A stretch of DNA of 64,000 bases from Streptomyces violaceusniger (GTDB lineage Bacteria; Actinomycetota; Actinomycetes; Streptomycetales; Streptomycetaceae). The stretch lies in assembly GCA_005405945.1 (NCBI GenBank), contig BJHW01000002.1, forward strand, positions 1,364,001-1,428,000, written 5' to 3'. The position numbers and the translations under genes were made by a program. Positions within the stretch are counted from its first letter, which is position 1. Every line of letters starts with the position of its first letter. The notes under the pieces were generated by a model. That model was not told the origin of the DNA, did no database searches, and was given only the letters and a program-made list of their open reading frames with translations. This document shows positions 34,496-43,992 of this stretch, in pieces.

Positions 34496-35469
34496 ATGAC
34501 CACCCTCACCGTCGCCCTGCTCCAACTCGCCCCGCCCGGGCCCGATTTGTCCGTGAACCTCGCCCTCGGCGAGGCGGCCTGCCGCCGGGCCCGGGCGCTC
34601 GGCGCCGATATCGCGCTCTTCCCCGAGATGTGGAGCAACGGCTACAGCTGCGCCGTCCCCGAGGGCTCCGCCGACGGCGACGTCTACCGCCATCCGTCGC
34701 TGTGGGACGGCGCCCGCACCCCGGCCGCGCCGTGGCCCGAGCCCGTCTGGCTCGGTGAGCCGATCACCCGCGACTCGCCCTTCGTCACCCGCTTCCGGGA
34801 GTTGGCCGCCGAGCTCGAGATGGCCATCGCGCTCACCTACCTGGAGCGCTGGGACGGACCGCCGCGCAACACCCTCTCCCTCATCGACCGGCACGGCCGC
34901 CTGGTGCTGACCTACGCCAAGGTGCACACCTGCGCCTTCGACCTGCCCGAGGCCGGCCTGACCCCGGGGAGGGGTTCGAGGTGTGCGCCCTGGACACGGC
35001 GGTGGGCGAGGTGATGACCGGGGCGATGATCTGTTACGACCGGGAGTTCCCGGAGAGCGCCCGCGCCCTGATGCTCGCCGGGGCGGAGATCGTCCTCACC
35101 CCGAACGCCTGCGAGCTGGAGATCAACCGGCTCTCCCAGTTCCGCTCCCGCGCCCTGGAGAACATGACCGGTATGGCCATGGCCAACTACGCCGGTCCCG
35201 GCTGGGGTCACTCCGTCGCCCACGACGGCATCGCCTTCGTGGACGGGCGGTCGCGGGACACGCTGGTGGTCGAGGCGGGTGAGGCTGAGGGGGTCTATCC
35301 GGCGGTCTTCGACCTCGACGCGCTGCGCGACCACCGGCGCCGGGAGGCCTGGGGAGATGCCTTCCGCCGCCCCGCCGCGTACCGGAGCCTGACCGACCGT
35401 GAGGTGCGCGAGCCGTTCGTCCGGGTCGGGCCCGACGGCGGTCCCGTCCCCGGCCGCAGCCGTCCCTAG
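34496..35469 (+). CDS. Nitrilase-superfamily carbon-nitrogen hydrolase (frame broken once)
   Basis: 324 aa after repair. The Glu-Lys-Cys triad is clear: ALFPEMWSNGY (Glu), LTYAKVHTCAFD (Lys), and GAMICYDREFPE (Cys). The frame breaks at GGGG 34968-34971, and one more G gives LTPGEGFEVCALDT. The family hydrolyses amides or nitriles, and the length and LSQFRSRALENMTGMAMANY region suit an amidase of the N-carbamoyl/omega-amidase type. It is cytosolic and monocistronic. The ATG follows GAAGGAGG. Confidence 0.88.
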
Positions 35470-35522
35470 TGGCTGGAAAGGTTTGTCAAGTACCTACAAA
35501 AACATGATCTGAGCTGCGGCGA

Positions 35523-35557
35523 TTGCTGACGGGGTACCCGGTGAGTAGGGTGTCCTC
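35523..35557 (+). promoter_or_regulatory. Promoter placing the toxin-antitoxin start codon at +1
   Basis: TTGCTG (35523-35528), a 17-bp spacer and TAGGGT (35546-35551), then six bases before the ATG at 35558. Transcription would start at about the A of ATG, giving a leaderless mRNA. No Shine-Dalgarno sequence is present. The spacer contains the palindrome GGGTACCC (35532-35539), a possible operator for autoregulation. Confidence 0.55.
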
Positions 35558-35797
35558 ATGTCAGCACTCAACGTGGAATTCAGCGATCGGGAACTGGAGG
35601 ATCTCCGTCAGATCGCCAAGGAGCGCGGTACCACCATGAAAGCCCTCGTCCGCGAGGCGACCGTGGCCGACATCGCGCGTCACCGCGCTCTGCAGGAGGG
35701 TGCCGAGGTCTTCCGTCGGTTCTTCGTGGACAACGCCGACGCCTTCGCGGACGCGTTCCCCGACGATGAGCACCGCCAGCCCGGGCAGGCCGCCTGA
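35558..35797 (+). CDS. Antitoxin of a Doc/Fic-like toxin-antitoxin pair
   Basis: 79 aa. An N-terminal ribbon-helix-helix-like part (ALNVEFSDRELEDLRQIAKERGTTMKALVREAT) would bind DNA, and an acidic C-terminal tail (FVDNADAFADAFPDDEH) would bind the toxin. Such proteins precede Doc-like toxins in many streptomycetes. The gap to the toxin gene is 2 bp, so the genes are co-translated. It is likely to autoregulate through the palindrome in its promoter. The assignment rests mainly on the partner and gene order. Confidence 0.75.
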   Translation: MSALNVEFSDRELEDLRQIAKERGTTMKALVREATVADIARHRALQEGAEVFRRFFVDNADAFADAFPDDEHRQPGQAA

Positions 35798-35799
35798 CC

Positions 35800-36177
35800 A
35801 TGGCCCCGCCGCTGCATATCGACGTCCCCTGGCTGCTGCAGCGCCATGAGGAGGTCATGCCGGAACAGCCGGCCATCTCGGACTTCTCGGGTCTGGTCGC
35901 GGCCGTCGCCCGCCACCGCGTCGACCCGCCGCGCCTGGGTGTCGATCCCGACCCCGCGTGGCGGGCCGCGGCCCTGCTGCACACCATCGCGCTGCTCAGA
36001 CCGCTTCCGGCGAGCAACGCGCGGTTCGCCGCCGCTACCGCGGTCGCCTATATGCACGCCTCCGGCGAGGGCATCGACCCGCCGTACGGGGCGCTGATCG
36101 ACCTGGTCCGCGACATCCTCTCGGGCAAGTCCGACGTCTTCGACGCGGCCAGCCACATCCGTTCCTGGCGGATCTGA
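35800..36177 (+). CDS. Doc/Fic-like toxin with altered active-site loop
   Basis: 125 aa. It matches the streptomycete Fic-family toxin component: ALLHTIALLRPLPASNARFAAATAVAYMHASGEGIDPP, YGALIDLVRDILSG. The usual Fic motif HPFxxGNxR is replaced by RPLPASNARF, keeping Pro, Asn and Arg but lacking the His. Canonical AMP- or phosphate transfer may therefore be lost or altered. It stands next to its antitoxin gene. No other genes are in the operon. Confidence 0.75.
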   Translation: MAPPLHIDVPWLLQRHEEVMPEQPAISDFSGLVAAVARHRVDPPRLGVDPDPAWRAAALLHTIALLRPLPASNARFAAATAVAYMHASGEGIDPPYGALIDLVRDILSGKSDVFDAASHIRSWRI

Positions 36178-36205
36178 GGCTCCTGACAGAGTTGAGGCTC
36201 CTGAC
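36175..36205. repeat. 13-bp direct repeat, 18-bp spacing
   Basis: TGAGGCTCCTGAC occurs at 36175-36187 and 36193-36205. The first copy includes the toxin stop codon. The roughly 100-bp gap to the MFS gene holds no gene or clear terminator. Confidence 0.7.
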
Positions 36206-36281
36206 GATTTAAGGGGGGCGGGGCCGGGCCCATGGGAGACGGAGCCCTCATGGACGGGGTCCACCGGGGCCCCGTCCCGCG

Positions 36282-37552
36282 TCAGCCCGCCGAGCCGAGC
36301 TCCTCGGCCAGCGCCTGCTTCTCCAGCGTCTCGCGCCGCTCCTCGGCCGGGGCGTGTCCGGACGCCTCCGCCGCCTGGACGCGCTCGGCCTCGGCGAGCA
36401 GCGAGTGCCCGGTGGCCAGGACGCCGATGCCCAGCGCGACCGCCGCTGCCCCGATGTAGAAGGGCAGATGCACACCGCTGTGCTCAGCTATCTTGCCCGC
36501 CGCGTACGGGCCAGACCGCCGCCGATGAAGCGGACGAAACCGTAGGAGGCGGAGGCGACGGGCCGTTCGACGGGGGCGACGGTCATCACCGCCTGGGTGG
36601 TGATGGTGTTGTTGATCCCGATGAAGGCGCCCGCCACGATCACCGCCACGATCAGCGTCGTCTTGGAGTCGGTGAACAGACCGATGACGAGGATGTCGAG
36701 GGCGAACAGCGCCAGATTCAGATACAGGGACCGGGCTATGCCCAGCCGCGCCTGCAGCCAGGGGGCGCCGAAGACCGAGAAGAAGGCGACGAGCACACCC
36801 CAGCCGGTGAAGACGTAGCCGAGCTCATGGGTGCCCAGGTCCATCGGGAACGGGGCGTAGCCCAGCACCGTGAAGAAGCCCCAGTTGTAGCAGAGCGCGG
36901 TCAGCCCCATGGTGAGCAGTCCGCGGTGGCGCAGCGCCTTGATCGGGTCGGCGATCGAGGCCCGGCGCGCCGGGGTCGGAGTGGGCTGCACCAGCACGAT
37001 CGTCGCGGTCAGCGCGATGGCCATCAGGACCGCCACGCCGAAGAACGGCCCGCGCCAGCTGATCGAGCCGAGCTCGCCGCCCAGCAGCGGCCCGATCGCG
37101 ATGCCGATGCCCAGCGCGGTCTCGTAGAGGATGATCGCGCCGGCGAAGCCACCGCTGGCCGAGCCCACGATGACGGCCAGCGAGGTGGCGATGAACAGGG
37201 CGTTGCCCAGCCCCCATCCGGCGCGGAAGCCGACGATCCCGTCGATGCTGCCGGACGCCCCGGCCGCCGCGCTGAAGAGCACGATGAGCACCAGACCGGC
37301 CACCAGGGTGCGCTTGGCGCCGATACGGCTGGAGACGAACCCGGTGACCAGCATGGCGACGGCGGTGACCACCAGATAGCTGGTGAACAGCAGCGACACC
37401 TGGCTCGGCGTGGCATGCAGCTTGGCGGAGAGGGAGGGCAGGATCGGATCCACGAGGCCGATGCCCATGAAGGAGATCACACAGGCGAAGGCGACCGCCC
37501 ATACGGCCTTCGGCTGCTTGAAGGGGTTGGGGGCGCTGGGATGAGCGGACAA
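36282..37552 (-). CDS. MFS transporter, DHA1 multidrug-efflux type (frame broken once)
   Basis: 423 aa after repair, about 12 membrane segments. SSRIGAKRTLVAGLVL is the MFS loop 2-3 motif, and LYETALGIGIAIGPLLGG resembles motif C of drug antiporters. The frame breaks at GGG 36508-36510. One more base continues FIGGGLAPYAAGKIAEHSG into the last membrane helices and an acidic tail. It lies 71 bp downstream of a MarR regulator on the same strand, the usual layout for a drug-inducible pump. Confidence 0.88.
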
Positions 37553-37623
37553 ATGATGCTCCGTCGTTCAGGGCCCGAGCCGTGACGACATGGCGAGCCG
37601 TGGCGCGGCAGGGTGCCGGTTGA

Positions 37624-38147
37624 TCAGGAAGCGGTGTTTCCCGGGGACTTCCGCGCCCGTGCCGCGCTCTCGACCAGCCGCTGGAAGGCGGGGGTGGCGG
37701 CGCGGACGGCGGTGGCGAGTGCCTGTTCGTCCTCGGGGAGAGGGTGGCCAGCAGTTCGGCGAGCCGGTTCGTACGGCCGCGGCGTCGCTCGGCGAGCAGC
37801 GCCCGCCCGGCGTCGGTGATCGCCACCAGCACCACCCGCCCGTCGTGCGGATCGTCGACCCGGGTCACCAGACCCTGTCGCTCCAGCCTCTGGATCAGCT
37901 GGGTCATCGAGGGCTGGGTGACGCCCTCGTCGGCGGCCAGGGCCGTGAGCCGGAACGGGCCCTCCCGGCTGAGCCGGCCGAGGGTTGAGGCCGCGGTGAA
38001 GCTGATGTCCCGGTTGGTCAGATGGCGCACCGCGAGGAACGCCAGCTGCTCCAGCGCCTCCGCGACCTCCTCACGGGTGGCGGGGGCGTCGGGTTCCCGG
38101 GGACCGGACTGCTGCGTGTATTCCACATCTACTTTTATATCACGCAT
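37624..38147 (-). CDS. MarR-family regulator (frame broken once)
   Basis: 174 aa after repair. The winged helix is clear: FTAASTLGRLSREGPFRLTALAADEGVTQPSMTQLIQRLERQGLVTRVDDPHDGRVVLVAIT. The break is at GGGG 37735-37738; one more base gives ATLSPEDEQALATAV and a normal C-terminal helix ending RKSPGNTAS. It probably represses itself and the downstream MFS pump until a phenolic or drug ligand binds. A palindrome touches its start codon. Confidence 0.88.
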
Positions 38148-38156
38148 CTATATAGA
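38147..38156. promoter_or_regulatory. Candidate MarR operator at the start codon
   Basis: TCTATATAGA is a perfect 10-bp A/T-rich palindrome directly abutting the MarR start codon, in a region otherwise very G/C-rich. Binding here would block transcription or translation start. Confidence 0.5.
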
Positions 38157-38232
38157 CAGGCTATGCAGATGCCCGCAGGCCCGGGCGGCCGCCGGCACAC
38201 AGCCCCGGACGGGCGCCCTCGGGCACACCGCC

Positions 38233-39480
38233 TCAGCGGAGGGTTCCGGTGTGGCCGAGGGAGTAGCGGCCGGGCTGGGGGTAGACCGCGAGCCCGTGCG
38301 GGCCGCCGCCGACCGGGATCCGGGCGCGCAGCCGGCCGGTGCGGGTGTCGATCGCGTAGACCTCGGCGTTGTAGCGGCCCGAGAGCCACAGCACCTTGCC
38401 GTCGGTGGACACCCCGCCCATGTCGGGGCTGCCGCCGCCGGGGAGCCGCCACCGCCGCACCAGCTTGCCGGTCTTGAAGGACAGCACCGAGATGGTGCCC
38501 TCGCCGCGGTTGGAGATGTACAGGGAACGGGAGTCGCGGCTGACGTAAAGGCCGTGCGTGCCCTTCCCGGTGGGCAGCAGCCGCGGCTTGCCGAAGGTGT
38601 CGCCGTTGAGCACCCACAGGCCGTTCGCCACCATGTCGGCGACGTACCAGGTCTTGCCGTTGGGCGAGATCTTGACGTCCTGCGGCATGGCCCCGGCGAT
38701 CGGCAGCCGCTGCTTGGCGATCACCTTCTTCTTCGCCGTGTCCACCTTCAGCAGCTCACCGGAGAACTCGCACGAGACGATGAAGTAGCGCCCGTCCGGC
38801 GAGAAGTCCGCGTGGTTGATCCCATAGCAGTCCACCGGCACCGACTTGACCACCTTCATGGTGTGCGCGTCCCGGAAGACCAGCGCCCGGTCCATGGAGG
38901 CCATCACCACGGCGTACTTCCCGTCCGGGGTGAAGTAGAGGTTGTACGGGTCGTGGACGTCCACCGGGCGGCCCACCCGGCCGTTGGCGGGGTTGATGGG
39001 GTGAGGGTGTTCCCCAGGTCGTTGTTGACCCACAGCGTCTTCAGGTCCCACGAGGGCACCACGTGCTGCGGCTGGTGGCCCACCCGGAACGTGCGGATGA
39101 CCTTGAACTTCTCCGGGTCGATGACGCTCACCGTGTCCGAGAGCGTGTTGGGCACGTACACCCGCGACGGATAGTCCTTCACCGTCCGGGACAGCTTCCC
39201 CGGCCGGTCGGCCGCGTAGAGGTCATGGGGGTCCAGCGGGGCGGCATCCCCGGCAGCAGCCGGGCCAGTTCGGCCTTCTTCTCCGCCTTCTTCTTCGCCG
39301 CGGCCGACGCCTGGAGCGCGCTCTGCCGCGCCGACGCCGACGCCGCCCGGTCCGGCCCGTGCTCGCTCGAGGAGGCGCAGGCCGGAACCGCCGCCCCGCA
39401 CAGCAGCAGGGCCGCCGCGGCCCGGACCGTCGCACGCCGCCGGTGTGTGCGGGAGGGGAGCGGGACGAGCCACGGGGCAC
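38233..39480 (-). CDS. Exported YVTN/YncE-type beta-propeller (frame broken three times)
   Basis: 416 aa after repair. The N-terminus becomes PRGSSRSPSRTHRRRATV, then AAAALLLCGAAVPAC, a signal peptide with a lipobox-like Cys, and is followed by a Lys/Ala-rich linker. The propeller has repeats such as VYVPNTLSDTVSVIDPEKF, TLWVNNDLGNTLTPI and SLYISNRGEGTISVLSF. Breaks lie at GGGG runs 39455-39458, 39238-39241 and 38998-39001. The GTG at 39480 has GGAGG five bases upstream. These propellers often bind partner proteins or redox enzymes at the cell surface. The role here is unknown. Confidence 0.75.
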
Positions 39481-39672
39481 GGGTTCCTCCAGCGGTGAGG
39501 GTGGGCTGCGGCCGTCCCCCGCACCGTGGCCGGCCATGGCCTCACCCTGGCACCGCCCCCTGTCACCGGCATCCGCCGGCGGCCAAGCGGGGGAGGGGCG
39601 TACCGCGCTCGGCCGAAGCGCCCGGGCCGTACGGGCGTAGGATCGCGGCCGACACCTGGGGAAGGCCCCGGG

Positions 39673-39744
39673 GGCTTCACGGCTTCACGGCTTCACGGCT
39701 TTACGGCTTCATGCCTTCACGGCTTCATGGCTTCACGGCTTCAC
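39673..39744. repeat. 8-bp tandem repeat, nine copies of GGCTTCAC
   Basis: Nine consecutive units: six exact GGCTTCAC at 39673, 39681, 39689, 39729 and 39737 and their near neighbours, others with one change (GGCTTTAC, GGCTTCAT, GCCTTCAC). It ends 17 bp before the oxidoreductase start, in the likely promoter or leader. Confidence 0.9.
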
Positions 39745-39761
39745 GCGGAGGGGGACGGACA

Positions 39762-40661
39762 GTGCGGTTCGGAGTGCTGGGCACCGGACACTGGGCGGCC
39801 GAGACGCACGCGGCGGCGCTCGCCGCGCACCCCGTGGCCGAACTGGCCGGGATATGGGGGCGCGATCCGGCGAAGGCGCAGGCTCTGGCGGACCGCTGGG
39901 GCACCCGTGCCTACCCGGACGCCGACGCGCTCATCGCCGACGTGGACGCCGTGGCCATCGCCCTCCCGCCGGACATCCAGAGCGGACTCGCCGAGCGGGC
40001 CGCGCTGGCCGGGCGCCATCTGCTGCTGGACAAGCCGCTGGCCTTCGGCACCGAGGAGGCCGACCGGATCGTGCGCGCCGTGGACGAGCGCGGGCTGGCC
40101 TCGGTCGTGTTCTTCACCAACCGCTTCGCGGCGCCCGTCGAGACCTTCCTCCAGCAGGCCGCGGCGGACGGTGGCTGGGACGGCGGCCGCGCCACCGCCT
40201 TCGCCTCGATCTTCCAGCCCGGCGGCCGCTACGGCGGTTCCCGCTGGCGGAATGAGCGCGGCGGGCTGTGGGACGTCGGCCCGCACTCGCTGTCCGTCCT
40301 GCTGCCGGTGCTCGGACCGGTGGCCGAGGTCACCGCCCTGGAGGGGCCGCGCGGCGCGGCCCACGTGCTGCTGCGCCACCACTCCGGTGCCATCGGCACG
40401 CTCGCGCTCACCCTGGACGCCCGGCCCGCCGCCCGGGGCTTCTCCTGCGACTTCTACGGCGAGCGGGGGATCGCGGTGGTCCCCGAGGCGGGGACCACCG
40501 CGGTGGACGCCTTCGCCACGGCCGTCGACCGGCTGCTGAGCGCGGCCCGCGACGGCGGCGCGGCCGATCCCTGCGACGTACGGTTCGGCCGCGAGGTCGT
40601 CGCCGTGCTGGAGGCCGCCGACCGTTCCGGCCGCGAGGGGCGCACCGTCGTGCCGCGCTGA
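39762..40661 (+). CDS. Gfo/Idh/MocA-family oxidoreductase
   Basis: 299 aa. N-terminal Rossmann fold with FGVLGTGHWAAETHAAAL (GxGxxA-type dinucleotide site), and LLLDKPLAFGTEEAD with the conserved catalytic Lys of the EKP-type motif. GGLWDVGPHSLSVLLPVLG supplies the usual Asp and His. These NAD(P)-dependent enzymes oxidise or reduce sugars and inositols. It sits next to a beta-phosphoglucomutase and a sugar phosphorylase, which fits sugar metabolism. The GTG at 39762 follows GGAGGGGG. A variable-looking 8-bp repeat lies immediately upstream. Confidence 0.88.
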   Translation: MRFGVLGTGHWAAETHAAALAAHPVAELAGIWGRDPAKAQALADRWGTRAYPDADALIADVDAVAIALPPDIQSGLAERAALAGRHLLLDKPLAFGTEEADRIVRAVDERGLASVVFFTNRFAAPVETFLQQAAADGGWDGGRATAFASIFQPGGRYGGSRWRNERGGLWDVGPHSLSVLLPVLGPVAEVTALEGPRGAAHVLLRHHSGAIGTLALTLDARPAARGFSCDFYGERGIAVVPEAGTTAVDAFATAVDRLLSAARDGGAADPCDVRFGREVVAVLEAADRSGREGRTVVPR

Positions 40662-40667
40662 GCGCCC

Positions 40668-40769
40668 TCCGCTGAGCGCCGCCCGCGCTGAGCGAGCGCC
40701 CCGACGCTGAGCGCGCCCGTCGCTGAGCGCGCCCGCCTCGCGCCGAGTGCGCGCCGCGCTCCGCTGAGT
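40668..40769. repeat. Irregular repeats of CGCTGAGCG
   Basis: CGCTGAGCG and close variants recur about six times at 12-20 bp spacing between the oxidoreductase and the phosphoglucomutase. There is no open frame of note. Confidence 0.6.
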
Positions 40770-40792
40770 GGGGGAAGGCTTCCCCTTCCCCC
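40770..40792 (+). terminator. Hairpin after the oxidoreductase repeats
   Basis: GGGGGAAGG and CCTTCCCCC pair over 9 bp with loop CTTCC, 34 bp before the phosphoglucomutase start. It may act as a terminator or attenuator. Confidence 0.5.
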
Positions 40793-40825
40793 GCATACTC
40801 CGGCGTTCCCGGGGGAACCGGGGCC

Positions 40826-41569
40826 ATGACCAAGCTCTGCCTGCCCGATGGCATCCGAGCCTGCCTGTTCGACCTCGACGGGGTGCTGACCCGCACCGCG
40901 GTGGTGCACGCGGCGGCGTGGAAACAAACGTTCGACGAGTACCTGCGGCGGCGTGACGGCCCCTCCTTCCGCCCCTTCGACTCGGGCCGCGACTACGACG
41001 AGTACGTGGACGGCCGTCCGCGCGCCGACGGGGTGCGCACCTTCCTCGCCTCCCGGGGCATCGAGCTCCCCGACGGCGGGCCGGACGACCCGCCCGACAA
41101 GGACACCGTGCACGGCCTGGGCAACCGCAAGAACATCCTCGTCCTGGAGAAGATCCGGGAGGAGGGAGTGGAGGCGTACCCGGGCTCGGTGCGCTTCGTG
41201 GAGGCCGTGCGCGCCGAGGGACTGCGGACCGCGGTCGTCTCCTCCAGCGCCAACTGCCGCGATGTGCTGATCGCCGCCGGTATCGAGCACCTCTTCGAGG
41301 TGCGGATCGACGGTGTGGTCGCCGCCGAGCGCAAGCTGCCCGGCAAACCGCACCCCGACACCTTCCTGGAGGCCGGACGGGAGCTGGCCACCGGGCCCGA
41401 GGCGGCCGCCGTCTTCGAGGACGCCCTGGCCGGCATGGAGGCCGGGCACTCCGGGCACTTCGGCTGTGTCGTCGGCGTGGACCGAGTGGGCCAGGCCGAC
41501 GCGCTGCGCGCACACGGCGCCGACATCGTGGTCAAGGATCTCGCCGCGCTGCTGGAGGACGACTCGTGA
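40826..41569 (+). CDS. Beta-phosphoglucomutase-family HAD phosphatase/mutase
   Basis: 247 aa. HAD motif 1 FDLDGVLTRT (two catalytic Asp), motif 2 AVVSSSANC, Lys in ERKLPGKPHPDTFLEA, and motif 4 VFEDALAGMEAG. The cap contains HGLGNRKN, which occurs in the long-cap beta-phosphoglucomutases linked to GH65 phosphorylases. It converts beta-glucose 1-phosphate into glucose 6-phosphate. Its stop overlaps the GH65 start (GTGA), making the pair one metabolic unit. Confidence 0.92.
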   Translation: MTKLCLPDGIRACLFDLDGVLTRTAVVHAAAWKQTFDEYLRRRDGPSFRPFDSGRDYDEYVDGRPRADGVRTFLASRGIELPDGGPDDPPDKDTVHGLGNRKNILVLEKIREEGVEAYPGSVRFVEAVRAEGLRTAVVSSSANCRDVLIAAGIEHLFEVRIDGVVAAERKLPGKPHPDTFLEAGRELATGPEAAAVFEDALAGMEAGHSGHFGCVVGVDRVGQADALRAHGADIVVKDLAALLEDDS

Positions 41570-43908
41570 TCACCGATTCCTCGTACGCCGTCGACCCCTG
41601 GCTGCTGCGGGAGACCGATCTCCGGCTCGATCTGCTGCCGCAGAGCGAATCGGTCTTCGCGCTCTCCAACGGCCATGTGGGCTGGCGTGCCAACCTCGAC
41701 GAGGGGGAGCCCCACGGCCTTCCCGGCTCCTACCTCAACGGGGTGTACGAACGGCGTCCCCTGCCCTACGCCGAGGCCGGATACGGCTACCCCGAGGCCG
41801 GCCAGACCATGATCAACGTCACCAATGGCAAGATCATCCGGCTGCTGGTGGACGACGAGCCCTTCGACCTGCGCTACGGACGGCTGCGCTCCCACGAGCG
41901 GGTGCTCGATCTGCGCGGCGGAGTGCTCCACCGCACCTGCGAATGGACCTCCCCCTCCGGCATCAGCGTGCGGGTCCGCTCGACCCGGCTGGTCTCCCTC
42001 ACCCAGCGGGCCATCGCCGCCGTCGCCTACGAGGTGGAGGCCATCGACGCCCAGATCCGCGTCGTCGTCCAGTCCGAACTGGTCGCCAACGAGCAGCTCC
42101 CCGAGCGCGGCGGCGACCCCCGGGTGGCCGAGGCCCTGGAGTCCCCGCTCAAGCCCGAGGAGAACGCCGCCGACGACAAGCGGCTGCGGCTGATCCACTG
42201 CACCGAGGCCAGCTGCCTGCGGGTCGCGGCCGCCGCCGACCACCTGATCACCGGGCCGCCGCCCACCCGCTACGCCAGCGAGAGCGCCGACGACGTGGCC
42301 CGGCTGACCGTCACCTCGGTGCTGGAGCCGGGCCAGGTGCTGCGGCTGGAGAAGCTGGTGGCCTACGGCTGGTCCGGCGCGCGCTCGCTGCCCGCCGTAC
42401 GGGACCAGGTCGAGGCCGCGCTGGCCGGGGCCGCCAGCACCGGCTGGCGCGGCCTGGTGGCCCAGCAGCGCGGCTGGCTGGAGGACTTCTGGTCCCGCGC
42501 CGACGTCGAGGTCGAGGGGGATGCCGAGATCCAGCAGGCCGTGCGCTTCGCCCTCTTCCACGTCCTCCAGGCCGGCGCCCGCGCCGAGGAACGGGCCATC
42601 CCGCCAAGGGCCTCACCGGCTCCGGGTACGACGGCCACTCGTTCTGGGACACCGACACCTTCGTCCTGCCCCTGCTCACCTACACCTTCCCCGAGTCCGT
42701 GGCCGAGGCGCTGCGCTGGCGGCAGTCCATCCTGCCCGCCGCCCGGGACCGGGCCCGGCAGCTGGGCCACGAGGGCGCCGCCTTCCCCTGGCGCACCATC
42801 GACGGCTCGGAATGCTCCGCCTACTGGCCGGCCGGCACCGCGGCCTTCCACGTCAACGCCGATGTGGCGGACGCGGTGGTGCGTTACGTGGCCGCCACCG
42901 GCGACGACGAGTTCGAGCGCGAGACCGCCGTGGAACTGCTGGTGGAGACCGCCCGGCTGTGGCGCTCCCTCGGCCACCACGACCACCACGGCCGCTTCCA
43001 CATCGACGGGGTGACCGGCCCCGACGAGTACAGCGCCATCGCGGACGACAACGTCTACACCAACCTCATGGCCCAGTCGAACCTGCGGGCCGCCGCCGAC
43101 ATCGTCGAACGCCACCCGGACAAGGGCGCCGAACTGGGCGTCGACGACGAGGAGGCCGCCGCCTGGCGGGACGCCGCCGAGTCCATGACCGTCCCGTACA
43201 ACAAGACCCTGGGCGTCCACGAGCAGTCCGCGGACTTCACCGGCCACCAGGAGTGGGACTTTCAGGGCACCCACGCAGACCAGTACCCGCTGATGCTCCA
43301 CTTCCCGTACTTCGACCTGTACCGCAAACAGGTGGTCAAACAGGCCGACCTGGTGCTGGCGATGTATCTGCGCGGCGAGTGCTTCACCGAGGAGCAGACG
43401 GCACGCAACTTCGACTACTACGAGCGGCTGACGGTCCGGGACTCCTCGCTTTCGGCATGCGCCCAGGCCGTCATGGCCGCCGAGGTCGGCCATCTGCGGC
43501 TCGCCTACGACTACCTGGGCGAGGCGGCCCTGATGGATCTGAAGGACCTGGAGCACAACACCCGCGACGGTCTGCACATCGCCTCGCTCGCCGGCACCTG
43601 GATCGCCCTGGTCGCCGGGTTCGGCGGGATGCGGCACCGCGACGGCAGGCTGGAGTTCTCGCCCAAGCTCCCCGAGAAGCTGGCCCGGCTCGCCTTCACC
43701 ATGCAGGTGCTGGGCCGGAGGCTGCGCGTGGAGATCACCAACCGCTCCGTCACCTACTCCGTGGCCGAGGGCGCCCCCTGGAGATCCGGCACTACGGCCA
43801 GCCCATCACCGTATCCGAGAAGACCCCCCGGACCTGCGACATCGACGAGCTGACGGCACGTCCCGAACCCCGTCAGCCCCCGGCCGCCGCCCGAACCGCC
43901 GCGCCTGA
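41566..43908 (+). CDS. GH65 alpha-glucoside phosphorylase (frame broken two or three times)
   Basis: About 781 aa after repair. N-terminal beta domain (ESVFALSNGHVGWRANLDEGEPHG), then an (alpha/alpha)6 barrel with GHSFWDTDTFVLP, the catalytic Glu in GVTGPDEYS, and the phosphate region LSACAQAVMAAEVGH. Family members split maltose, trehalose, kojibiose or similar disaccharides with phosphate to beta-glucose 1-phosphate, which the coupled mutase then uses. Breaks: CCC at 42600-42602, CCCCC at 43774-43778, and probably CCCCC at 43877-43881, after which the protein would end RQPPGRRPNRRA. The last one is inferred. Without it the frame runs into the next gene. Which disaccharide is used cannot be read here. 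Confidence 0.85.
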
Positions 43909-43992
43909 GGCACGGACGCCCCACGTCACGGCACCCCGCACGCCACGCCACACCCCGCACGCCACCACGCCACCCACAGCGAGGAGCGCCCG

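Noticed and set aside
39673..39744. Tandem repeat considered as a CRISPR array
   Set aside because: Units are contiguous 8-mers without spacers, and no cas gene is present.
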